From an uncultured Clostridia bacterium (GTDB lineage Bacteria > Bacillota > Clostridia > Lachnospirales > Lachnospiraceae), in NCBI GenBank assembly GCA_945622055.1, contig CALZBV010000022.1, positions 1-17,863 of the forward strand: a DNA stretch of 17,863 bases, in the 5' to 3' direction. Shown here piece after piece: positions 1 through 6,419 of the stretch. The translations under genes and the position numbers were made by a program. How positions within the stretch are numbered: position 1 is the first letter of the stretch; each line of letters begins with the position of its first letter. Below the pieces are notes generated by a model that was not told the origin of the DNA, did no database searches, and saw only the letters and a program-made list of their open reading frames with translations.

Positions 1-52
1 CAGCCACCGAAATTCATACCCCCCTCTTCAATCCCTCTACCGTCCCTCTCCT

Positions 53-1405
53 TCACCGGCTCACCCTCAGATAGCGATACCTGCTCTCACCAACCAAATC
101 CCGCTGTTTCACACCGTTTTCGTCGATGTAGCCGCGGTAGGTTTCCACCCAGACCTCCTCGCTGGTTTCTTTTGTCTTTATCTGCTCGAACCACACGCCG
201 TTCCTTTTTGCCCCGCCCGTTCCGTAAAGGGACACCGTGACCTTTTTTCCGGTTGCCTCACATAAAAGAAGCACCGGTGCCCCGGTTGTGTTTTGAAAGC
301 AGAGGTCCTTATAGTCGCCCGCGATTGCAGCATCCCGCCCGAGGGGCACATAAGCGACCGGCATGGAATGCGCCGAACGTTTCGTCACGGTGAGCTTCGT
401 CTGCAAAGCGGCGTTGTACAGCGTAGTGGAGAGCTGGCAGACACCCCCGCCGAGACTTTCGGACAGCTCCCCGTTGATATACGTTCCGCCCGCAGTATAC
501 CCGTTTTCCACAGAAAACGGCATCAATGCCGCTGCGGTTGAGAATTCCTCTCCCGGAAGTATGATTTTTCCGTTCAAATGGGATGCTCCGGCAGAAATAT
601 TCCGTGCTCGTCCGCTTCCCGCCCCTTCATAGGAGGTTGAAAACTCTGAAATCAAGGTATTGCACTTCTTTGCCACCTCAGTAGAGAGCTTCGGCTCAAT
701 CACTGCCGTTTCCGCCTGCACGGTAAGTATGGCGTATTCCGCACCGCATTTTTGCAAGCACTCTTCCAGTCCTTCCAGCTTCTCTTCCAGCATCAGCATG
801 GTCTTTTCCGCATCCAGCGCAAACCCGTTTCGGCTCTCTGTTACGGACAACAGGTACCCTCCGTTTTTATTCGCTTGTGTCATCCGCCCCGAACCGGTAC
901 GTTTTGCCAGAATCACGGCCGACTTCGGCCGAAACAGGGTAAGCTCTCTGCAGGCCGCAATCAGATGTCCCGCAGCAATTCTCCAGCCCTCTGTTTCCGT
1001 ATTCGTTCCGGCCTGCGCGCTATCCTTTGTACTTTCCCCCTGCACCGTTTTATCCGGTGCAGGACGCCTCGTTATCCCAGCCTGCACGGTTTTGTTTCCT
1101 GCCACATTCACATGTACACGCAGCCTAAGCACCAGCTGCGTTTTTTCAAGACTGATTTCCGTCTCCTGCCCCAAAATATCCTTTTCTCCGGAAGCTCCTT
1201 CCTTTTTTGCTTCAATACGTTTTTTAACATCCTCCAGAAGCTCCGCAGGCACTTCGCACAAAAGACTCAGATATACAACTGCTTCCTTCTCCCTCTGCAG
1301 CTCACCCTGCAGACATTCCTTCCTCTGCCCGGGCTTTCTCCAGGATACTATCATTAAAAGCAGTGCCGTCAGCACCACTCCGGTCCGCATGACATGCTGT
1401 TTCAT
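53..1405 (-). CDS. VanW-domain envelope protein
   Basis: Protein of 450 residues with an N-terminal signal anchor (hydrophobic stretch TGVVLTALLLMIV, about residues 7-20) and a C-terminal VanW domain from about residue 265 to 400, recognised by LPGEEFS, YTAGGTYINGE and the hallmark GGGVCQLSTTLYNAAL. The middle is a variable, charged region. VanW proteins are extracytoplasmic and of unknown biochemical role; the name comes from vancomycin-resistance clusters, but chromosomal copies like this one have no proven link to resistance. I chose the ATG at 1405 because GGAG lies five bases upstream; the in-frame GTG at 1429 has no such site and lies next to the predicted -10 box. The short tail after the VanW domain (YRGYIDENG) resembles a G5-type strand pattern, but this is weak. 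The gene is preceded by a terminator and appears to be transcribed alone; its 3' side lies too near the window edge to judge. Confidence 0.85.
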   Translation of the reverse strand: MKQHVMRTGVVLTALLLMIVSWRKPGQRKECLQGELQREKEAVVYLSLLCEVPAELLEDVKKRIEAKKEGASGEKDILGQETEISLEKTQLVLRLRVHVNVAGNKTVQAGITRRPAPDKTVQGESTKDSAQAGTNTETEGWRIAAGHLIAACRELTLFRPKSAVILAKRTGSGRMTQANKNGGYLLSVTESRNGFALDAEKTMLMLEEKLEGLEECLQKCGAEYAILTVQAETAVIEPKLSTEVAKKCNTLISEFSTSYEGAGSGRARNISAGASHLNGKIILPGEEFSTAAALMPFSVENGYTAGGTYINGELSESLGGGVCQLSTTLYNAALQTKLTVTKRSAHSMPVAYVPLGRDAAIAGDYKDLCFQNTTGAPVLLLCEATGKKVTVSLYGTGGAKRNGVWFEQIKTKETSEEVWVETYRGYIDENGVKQRDLVGESRYRYLRVSR

Positions 1406-1432
1406 CTTTTCTCCGGCACACACTGTCACTTT

Positions 1433-1438
1433 ATTATA
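1433..1438 (-). promoter_or_regulatory. -10 box upstream of VanW gene
   Basis: A perfect TATAAT on the minus strand, 27 bases upstream of the chosen ATG. No good -35 hexamer sits at 16-18 bp; GTGACA is present but at about 20 bp. The implied start of transcription, near 1426, supports the ATG at 1405 over the GTG at 1429. Confidence 0.45.
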
Positions 1439-1504
1439 TGTTTGCCGTTCTGCTCACATGTCACGCCGGTTTGCAGAAGTAAGCAACAAAACCAAATAAG
1501 TCCA

Positions 1505-1546
1505 AAGGCAGCCGGTTCCACTTCCATAGTTGACACCGGCTGCCTT
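1505..1546 (-). terminator. Hairpin terminator after small peptide gene
   Basis: Perfect 12-bp inverted repeat (AAGGCAGCCGGT with ACCGGCTGCCTT, arms 1505-1516 and 1535-1546) around an 18-base loop. It lies 25 bases past the stop codon of the small peptide gene and before the VanW promoter. On the minus strand the bases that follow are only moderately U-rich (TTTGG, then TTATTTGG), so termination efficiency is uncertain. The loop and the first base of one arm contain the -35 hexamer of the plus-strand promoter at 1530-1558. Confidence 0.6.
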
Positions 1547-1558
1547 GTTCGTTATAGT
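1530..1558 (+). promoter_or_regulatory. Housekeeping promoter for plus-strand gene
   Basis: TTGACA (1530-1535), 17-bp spacer, TATAGT (1553-1558): a near-consensus sigma-A type promoter. It points toward the gene at 1704-2645 and implies a leader of about 140 bases that runs antisense through the whole small peptide gene. It is the only convincing plus-strand promoter I found upstream of that gene. Confidence 0.6.
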
Positions 1559-1571
1559 AGTATTGAATGTT

Positions 1572-1670
1572 TTATCTGAGTGCTGCCGCAAACAACGGAA
1601 CGATCATGGACAACACTAAAATTGCTGCAACAACTGCTGCGAAGATTTTTCTGGACTTTTTGTTATACAC
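1572..1670 (-). CDS. 32-residue hydrophobic membrane peptide
   Basis: Small gene with a GTG start at 1670 preceded by AGAGGTGAG at good spacing, its own promoter (1731-1759) and a hairpin terminator (1505-1546). The peptide begins with a basic stretch (YNKKSRK) followed by about 20 hydrophobic residues (FAAVVAAILVLSMIVPLFA) and ends AALR. This is the pattern of a single-pass membrane peptide or an uncleaved signal-like peptide. I do not recognise a function. Its coding region is completely antisense to the predicted leader of the plus-strand gene, and only about 33 bases separate the two start codons. The size, charge and antisense context resemble type I toxin peptides, but a small conserved membrane protein of ordinary function is equally possible. 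The longer open frame running upstream to 2210 has no start signal and is a shadow of the plus-strand gene. Confidence 0.7.
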   Translation of the reverse strand: MYNKKSRKIFAAVVAAILVLSMIVPLFAAALR

Positions 1671-1703
1671 AAACTCACCTCTTTCCGAAAGGTTGTGATA
1701 CCT

Positions 1704-2645
1704 ATGATATTTTTTTTCATTCTGCCTTTGATTATAATGGTTTTGCTTCATTTTTGCAATACCCGGTCCCGAAAAGACCGCATTTCCCGTGAAGAGTTCT
1801 GGAAAAAGGAGCGTGACTCCAGATTCGTACCGAGAAAGGACCTTTCCGAGCTGGAGTATCTTACCATCGACTACCGTGTACTGCCGCTCCGGTTCTGGCA
1901 GCCGGGTGCAAACGGACCGGTTGTGCTTGATGATACCGGAAAACCGGGAACCTCCGACACTATCGGGAAACCGGAATCTACAGGCACTATCGTAAATACC
2001 AAGACACAAGGTAACGCAACCCCTGGCACTTTGGAAAAACCGGCCACCTTCTCCTCTGACGATGCCTCTCTTTCCATGACAATGGAAACCGTAGAAGCAA
2101 TGCTTGGCGTTTCGCCTGCCGCAACCTCGAAGAACGCGGCGACGTTGCAGCCGGCACCGGCTATAGACGAAATTCCCTTTGTTTCCCCACTGGATTACCA
2201 GAAGCCGCATATGGCACCACTTTCCGAAGAGCTTTCCGAAGCGGAATATGAGCTCTGTGCCATGGCGCAGAAAAAGATTTTAAATCTGACCGGTATCTCC
2301 AATACAGAGCTCCGCCTGACCTACGGCACCGCCAATCTGGACCCGCTTGCGGCCTGCGACCAAAACTACACAGCACTCATAAGGCTCTTGCAGAAATGGG
2401 GGAACCTTCTCATTTCCTCGGACTGTAAGGACGATGCAATTTGCGTACTTTCGTATGCAGTTTCCATCGGTTCCGACATTGCAGGCACCTATGCCCAGCT
2501 TTCAAGGCTTTATGCAGAATGCGGCGAATATAAAAAAATAGAGGAGCTTCGTACACGTGCCGAACAGCTCACCACGTTAATGAAACCCTCTATTTTGCGC
2601 GACCTGGATACACTGCTTGCAGCCTCTTCTCAGATTCTTCCATAG
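1704..2645 (+). CDS. Membrane-anchored protein, unknown function
   Basis: Protein of 313 residues from the ATG at 1704 (a GTG at 1695 is possible; the AAAGG upstream is too close to it and rather far from the ATG). An N-terminal membrane helix (IFFFILPLIIMVLL) is followed by a basic, charged stretch. Next comes a low-complexity linker rich in Gly, Pro, Thr and Ser (about residues 75-135) with repeated GKP/DTIGKP units. A helical C-terminal domain (from about residue 175) contains ILNLTGISNTELRLTYG and DQNYTALIRLLQKWGNLL, then a TPR-like helical hairpin (AICVLSYAVSIGSDIAGTY, AQLSRLYAECGEYKKIEEL). The anchor suggests a cytoplasmic protein tethered to the membrane, perhaps a protein-interaction module; the function is unknown. 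Its last 16 bases overlap the end of the exonuclease gene on the other strand, and no terminator is visible between them. Confidence 0.75.
   Translation: MIFFFILPLIIMVLLHFCNTRSRKDRISREEFWKKERDSRFVPRKDLSELEYLTIDYRVLPLRFWQPGANGPVVLDDTGKPGTSDTIGKPESTGTIVNTKTQGNATPGTLEKPATFSSDDASLSMTMETVEAMLGVSPAATSKNAATLQPAPAIDEIPFVSPLDYQKPHMAPLSEELSEAEYELCAMAQKKILNLTGISNTELRLTYGTANLDPLAACDQNYTALIRLLQKWGNLLISSDCKDDAICVLSYAVSIGSDIAGTYAQLSRLYAECGEYKKIEELRTRAEQLTTLMKPSILRDLDTLLAASSQILP
1731..1759 (-). promoter_or_regulatory. Promoter of small peptide gene
   Basis: TTGCAA (-35, 1754-1759), 17-bp spacer, perfect TATAAT (-10, 1731-1736) on the minus strand, giving a start near 1724 and a leader of about 54 bases. It lies inside the first codons of the plus-strand gene, so the two transcription units overlap at their 5' ends. 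Confidence 0.6.
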
Positions 2646-3337
2646 GTTGCCAGTAGTGTATCAATCATACGGGATGCCTCGCTTTTCGTAAGCGTCGCAA
2701 AATCCGGCGCAAGTGACAGATGATACGTATCAATAATGGCCTTTAAATACCGGACCTGTTTTGCAGTGACAGGCTCGGTTTTCTTTTTTACATAGGAAAG
2801 CGGCTGCGTCGCAAACCACTCCGGATGCCCCTCTGAAAACTGCTCCGAAAGGCAAAAGTACAGCCTGGCGGCAGCCAGCGCATCCTCGTATGCGCGGTGT
2901 GCGCACTCAGTCTGAATGCCGTACTCCTCACACATAACCGACAGATTTTTCCTCGGCAGCTCCGGCCGGCTAAGCCGTGCCATCAAAAGCGTATCCAGCC
3001 CTCTGAATTCAAACGGGCAGCCCATACGTCCCGCTGCCACCGAAAGAAAGCTGTAATCAAACAAAATATTGTGACCAAGCAGCACTTCCTCGCCTTCCAG
3101 AAAGGAAAACAGCCGCTGCATCGCCTCAGCTTCCTCCGGTGCTCCCGCGAGCATTTCCTCCGTAATCCCGGTAAGTGCCGTAATACGCTCCGGAATCGCA
3201 GGAAGCTGCGGATGCACGAGCGTAGAAAACACTTCCGTTTTCACTCCGTCCACAAACCGCACCGCACCGATTTCTATAATACGGTCCCGCTCCGGCGAAA
3301 GACCGGTAGTCTCTATATCTATTGCAGTAAATCGCAT
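2630..3337 (-). CDS. DnaQ-like 3'-5' exonuclease
   Basis: DEDDh-family exonuclease of 235 residues, related to the epsilon proofreading subunit of DNA polymerase III. All three motifs are intact: Exo I FTAIDIETTGLSPE with the catalytic Asp and Glu, Exo II LGHNILFDYSFL, and Exo III CAHRAYEDALAAARLY with the catalytic His and Asp. The exonuclease core fills about residues 1-165. A C-terminal extension of about 70 residues (KQVRYLKAIIDTY) is not part of the core and may be a DNA- or partner-binding segment. Clostridia also carry a PolC with its own built-in exonuclease, so this stand-alone protein is more likely a repair or accessory nuclease than the replicative proofreader. AAAGGAG inside the end of nth serves as ribosome-binding site. 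It stands three bases from the ATG at 3340 and six from the ATG at 3337, so I chose 3337. The arrangement implies translational coupling to nth. Confidence 0.88.
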   Translation of the reverse strand: MRFTAIDIETTGLSPERDRIIEIGAVRFVDGVKTEVFSTLVHPQLPAIPERITALTGITEEMLAGAPEEAEAMQRLFSFLEGEEVLLGHNILFDYSFLSVAAGRMGCPFEFRGLDTLLMARLSRPELPRKNLSVMCEEYGIQTECAHRAYEDALAAARLYFCLSEQFSEGHPEWFATQPLSYVKKKTEPVTAKQVRYLKAIIDTYHLSLAPDFATLTKSEASRMIDTLLATYGRI

Positions 3338-3340
3338 CAT

Positions 3341-3994
3341 TTACTCCTTTGTTTTTCCGGCAGACGGGCATTCTCCCCGCAAAAAGCACTCTGCGCATTT
3401 TGGGGACCGTGCCGGGCAGAGCGTACGTCCCAGCCGGATAATATGAATGTTATACAAAATCCAGTGATCCTCCGGCAAAAGCTCCATAAGTGCAAACTCG
3501 ATTTTCACCGGATCCTCTTCCTTTGTAAATCCAAGTTTTTTCGAAATCCGCTTTACGTGTGTATCCACTACGATACTCGGCTGATGGTAGATGTTGCCCC
3601 GGATGACGTTGGCAGTTTTTCTTCCGACCCCCGGAAGCGCCGTCAGCTCCTCTATCGTCTCCGGCACCTCACCTCCATGCCGTTCCATCAGCATCTGTGC
3701 ACAGCCAATCAGATTTTTTGCCTTGTTGTGGAAAAATCCGGTCGGACGGATATCCTCTTCCAGCTCCTTAAGGTCCGCTGCCGCAAATGCTGCAACGCTG
3801 CCGTATTTTTGAAACAGCTCCTTTGTCACGAGATTTACCCTTGCATCGGTACACTGTGCGCTCAGAATCGTCGCAAAGAGAAGCTGCCAGGCATTGTCAT
3901 GGTCCAGATAGCAGCGATATTCCGTTGTATACTCCGCATCAAGCAGTGCAAGCACCCTGCCAACACGTGCTTTTAACCCTTTCTTGCTTTCCAT
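3341..3994 (-). CDS. nth: Endonuclease III
   Basis: DNA glycosylase/AP lyase of base-excision repair, 217 residues, the usual length. The helix-hairpin-helix reads LTALPGVGRKTANVI with the catalytic Lys126. The catalytic Asp144 lies in VVDTHVKRIS. The C-terminal 4Fe-4S loop is complete: Cys193, Cys200, Cys203 and Cys209 in the C-x6-C-x2-C-x5-C spacing of the family. It removes oxidised pyrimidines and cuts the resulting abasic site. GGGGGAG lies about five bases before the ATG. Its TAA stop is immediately followed by the exonuclease start codons, which makes a repair-nuclease pair. The 76-base gap to the upstream amylase gene shows neither a clear terminator nor a promoter, so read-through from that gene is likely. 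Confidence 0.95.
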   Translation of the reverse strand: MESKKGLKARVGRVLALLDAEYTTEYRCYLDHDNAWQLLFATILSAQCTDARVNLVTKELFQKYGSVAAFAAADLKELEEDIRPTGFFHNKAKNLIGCAQMLMERHGGEVPETIEELTALPGVGRKTANVIRGNIYHQPSIVVDTHVKRISKKLGFTKEEDPVKIEFALMELLPEDHWILYNIHIIRLGRTLCPARSPKCAECFLRGECPSAGKTKE

Positions 3995-4070
3995 GCTGCT
4001 CCCCCTTTCCTAAGGCTCCTTCCGATTCGTCCGCGTCTCCGCTTTGATTGCCCAAGCTCAGACGTTCCGG

Positions 4071-6134
4071 CTACATATTAAACGTATAGTTTCCATGATA
4101 TCTGATATTCTTCCATACCGATGAGCTCTCCGGTTGTACCGAAAGCGCAAATGTGCCATCCTGTGTCGGACAGATAATCGCCTCGGTCGTAAAGCCCCAG
4201 TCTCCCGTCCGAATCAGGGAAACAAGCGGTGCATGCTTCGAAAGTCCGATTTCCCAGACCGGAAGCTCCAGCCATTTCTCTTCACTGCTCCGGTTCACGA
4301 TAACAAGAATTGTATCCGTTTCGTCAAATCGTCCATACACCAGTACGTCCTGCTCGGCATAAATAATCTTTACCGAACCGGTGCGAAGTGCCGGATAGGA
4401 CCTGTGAATTCGAATCAGTTCTTTATGAAGTTCGATAAGCTCCTTATCTTCTCTTCCCCACGGATACGTCCTGCGATTATCCGGATCCGTGAATCCGCAG
4501 ACTCCGGCTTCATCGCCGTAATACACCGTCGGCGCACCAACCCAGGTCATCTGAAGCGTAACTGCTGCCATGAAAATTGAGCGGCGAATGCCTTCCGAGG
4601 CTGCCTCCGCGCCAAGCGTCGCAAGTCGCCCCACCTTTCCGTTCGTCCGTGTCAGAAATCTGGAATGGTCATGGTTGGAAAGCTCGTTCATCGCCACCTG
4701 CAAGGAGCTCGTCTGAAACTGCGACATATGATACGTCATTGCATCTACAAAGGCCTTCGCATTTCCAAGCAAATCCGCACGATATCCGTCACTGTGCTTT
4801 TCCATTCCGGTCAAAAACCAGGTCACCGGCTCCATAAAGGCATCATAATTCATAACAGAATCCCACTCATTTCCTGCAAGCCACGCTTTCGCACTGCCGT
4901 AATGCTCCGCAAGAATCAACGCATCCGGATTCGCCTCCTTCACACTTTTGCGGAAGCACTGCCAGAACTTATGATTAAACTCCTCCGTATGGCCAAGATC
5001 TGCCGCAACGTCCAGTCGCCAGCCATCCACACAGTACGGCTCACTCACCCATTTTTTTCCGATACGCATAATATATTCGCACAGCTGCTCCGAGCCCTCG
5101 TAATTCAGCTTCGGCAGTGTATCGTGCCCCCACCAGCCGTCATAGGACGGATTGTAAGGCCAGTTTTTTTCATGAAAATCAAAATAACTGCGGTACGGGC
5201 TGTATTCTGAAACATAGGCGCCCCTTGCATAGCCCGGTGCATTTTCGTAAATCCGCTCACGATCCAGCCATTTATGAAACGAACCGCAATGGTTAAACAC
5301 GCCATCCAGAATGACACGCATACCCCGTCTGTGAATCTCCTCCACCAGTGCCGCAAAAAACGCATTGCTTGTTTCCAGATTTTCCTTGGCACTGACTCTG
5401 CACTGATAACGGGTAGCGTGGGAATTGTCATGGTCCCCCTCTGCAAGACATTCTCCCTCATCTCTTAAAATCACCGCATAATGCGGGTCTATATAGTCAT
5501 AGTCCTGACTGTCATACTTGTGGTTGGACGGCGAAACAAACAACGGATTGAAATAGATGACCTCTACCCCAAGAGACTGCAGATAATCTAACTTCTTCCA
5601 AACCCCCTGCAAATCCCCGCCGTAAAAATCGCGCACATCCATCGTCTGCGGCAGGCGGTCCCAATCCGTCACCCCCTGCACCGGCTCATTGATATAACAG
5701 TACTCGCCTGTTTTTACGTCATTGCTTACGGTTCCGTTACAAAAACGGTCCGTAAAAATCTGGTACATAACCGCACCCTTTGCCCAATCCGGAGTAGAAA
5801 AGCCCGGAGTTATGCAAAAATAAAATTCCTCTGCTGCTTTGTCTACTGCACCTCTGCGGTCATAATACCAGTCCGCTTCTCCGATACGAACCTTATAGAA
5901 ATATGTTACCGGCTCCTCTGAAAGCGTATACTCTGCCACATACCAGGTAAAATATTCGTTTTTCTTCGCTGCCTTCATTGGAAGCTCTGTTCCGGCGATA
6001 CAAAGTACCGCTTCGGAGACACTGTCCCTTCCCGTACGCAAACTAAGCCGGACGGTATCGTGGGCCGCCGGCTCTGCAGGTGTTCTGTATTTTGCTGTTC
6101 CGTCTGAAAATAAGGCTTTTATTGCTCTATCCAT
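4071..6134 (-). CDS. GH13 alpha-amylase / neopullulanase-type glycosidase
   Basis: Cytoplasmic alpha-glucan hydrolase of 687 residues with no signal peptide. An N-terminal beta-sandwich (about residues 20-110, starch-binding/CBM34-like) precedes the (beta/alpha)8 barrel, which opens with KGAVMYQIFTDRF. The four GH13 regions are visible: DGVFNH (277-282), GWRLDVAADL with the nucleophile Asp375, ILAEHYG with the acid/base Glu410, and LSNHDHSR with the third acid Asp489. The N-terminal domain and the layout suggest the neopullulanase/cyclomaltodextrinase group, acting on imported maltodextrins; exact specificity cannot be read from sequence. The ATG at 6134 is chosen because GAGGA lies six bases upstream. 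The in-frame extension to 6233 would run through the leader terminator and is unlikely to be coding. No sugar transporter or regulator is nearby. Confidence 0.9.
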   Translation of the reverse strand: MDRAIKALFSDGTAKYRTPAEPAAHDTVRLSLRTGRDSVSEAVLCIAGTELPMKAAKKNEYFTWYVAEYTLSEEPVTYFYKVRIGEADWYYDRRGAVDKAAEEFYFCITPGFSTPDWAKGAVMYQIFTDRFCNGTVSNDVKTGEYCYINEPVQGVTDWDRLPQTMDVRDFYGGDLQGVWKKLDYLQSLGVEVIYFNPLFVSPSNHKYDSQDYDYIDPHYAVILRDEGECLAEGDHDNSHATRYQCRVSAKENLETSNAFFAALVEEIHRRGMRVILDGVFNHCGSFHKWLDRERIYENAPGYARGAYVSEYSPYRSYFDFHEKNWPYNPSYDGWWGHDTLPKLNYEGSEQLCEYIMRIGKKWVSEPYCVDGWRLDVAADLGHTEEFNHKFWQCFRKSVKEANPDALILAEHYGSAKAWLAGNEWDSVMNYDAFMEPVTWFLTGMEKHSDGYRADLLGNAKAFVDAMTYHMSQFQTSSLQVAMNELSNHDHSRFLTRTNGKVGRLATLGAEAASEGIRRSIFMAAVTLQMTWVGAPTVYYGDEAGVCGFTDPDNRRTYPWGREDKELIELHKELIRIHRSYPALRTGSVKIIYAEQDVLVYGRFDETDTILVIVNRSSEEKWLELPVWEIGLSKHAPLVSLIRTGDWGFTTEAIICPTQDGTFALSVQPESSSVWKNIRYHGNYTFNM

Positions 6135-6164
6135 CTCATTCCTCGCAGGTTTATCAGTTAAAGT

Positions 6165-6198
6165 GAAAAACCCGATGGCAAATGTCATCGGGTTTTTC
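6165..6198 (-). terminator. Intrinsic terminator in amylase leader
   Basis: Perfect 13-bp stem, GAAAAACCCGATG with CATCGGGTTTTTC, and an 8-base loop; the 3' arm carries the U-run. It ends 31 bases before the amylase ATG and lies downstream of the only promoter candidate I see for that gene, so it may act as an attenuator. The symmetric sequence could also terminate transcription from the other direction. Confidence 0.75.
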
Positions 6199-6266
6199 GG
6201 AGAAGGTATTTTGTTACTTATGGGGTGTAGCAAAAACTATATAATGTATTGGGGTTTACGAGTGTT

Positions 6267-6275
6267 ATTATAGCA
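6267..6275 (-). promoter_or_regulatory. Extended -10 promoter of amylase gene
   Basis: TGCTATAAT: a perfect -10 with the extended TG motif. No recognisable -35 hexamer lies at 16-18 bp, which is common for extended -10 promoters. Transcription would start near 6260, giving a leader of about 125 bases that contains the 6165-6198 hairpin. Apart from this promoter and the two hairpins, I see nothing in the 285-base gap between ftsH and the amylase gene. Confidence 0.5.
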
Positions 6276-6380
6276 TCACCTGTTTTGAAAGTGTGCACAA
6301 ACATAAATCCTTTTTCAATATTTTTTTGTAATTTTTGCCCTATGCTTTACCCGCGCATCCCATTATGCATGCAAAATGTC

Positions 6381-6400
6381 CAAAAATGCCCGCATTTTTG
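6381..6400 (-). terminator. Weak terminator after ftsH
   Basis: CAAAAATG / CATTTTTG, 8-bp stem with a 4-base loop, about 20 bases past the ftsH stop codon. The stem is AT-rich and the bases downstream are only partly U-rich (GGACATTTT), so some read-through toward the amylase gene is plausible. Confidence 0.45.
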
Positions 6401-6419
6401 CTTTTGTTTTATCAATTTT

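Noticed and set aside
1..52. Possible terminator or gene end at the left edge
   Set aside because: Only a C-rich stretch is visible; it is too short to support any feature.
660..1499. Long plus-strand open frame opposite the VanW gene (279 codons)
   Set aside because: It is antisense to a gene with a clear domain and ribosome-binding site. Its protein is Ser/Cys/Phe-rich with no recognisable domain, as expected for a shadow frame.
1671..2210. Longer version of the small peptide gene reaching 2210
   Set aside because: The extension is antisense to the plus-strand gene, lies upstream of the predicted promoter and has no start signal, while the GTG at 1670 has a strong ribosome-binding site.
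2897..3976. Plus-strand open frame of 359 codons opposite the exonuclease and nth
   Set aside because: It is antisense to two genes with intact catalytic motifs; its composition (Cys, His, Arg, Phe rich) is that of a reverse-complement artefact.
6135..6233. N-terminal extension of the amylase
   Set aside because: It would translate the terminator hairpin; the ATG at 6134 has a good ribosome-binding site and fits the family N-terminus.
6135..6260. T-box or known sugar-antiterminator site in the amylase leader
   Set aside because: I found no T-box consensus and no BglG/LicT-type sequence overlapping the terminator.
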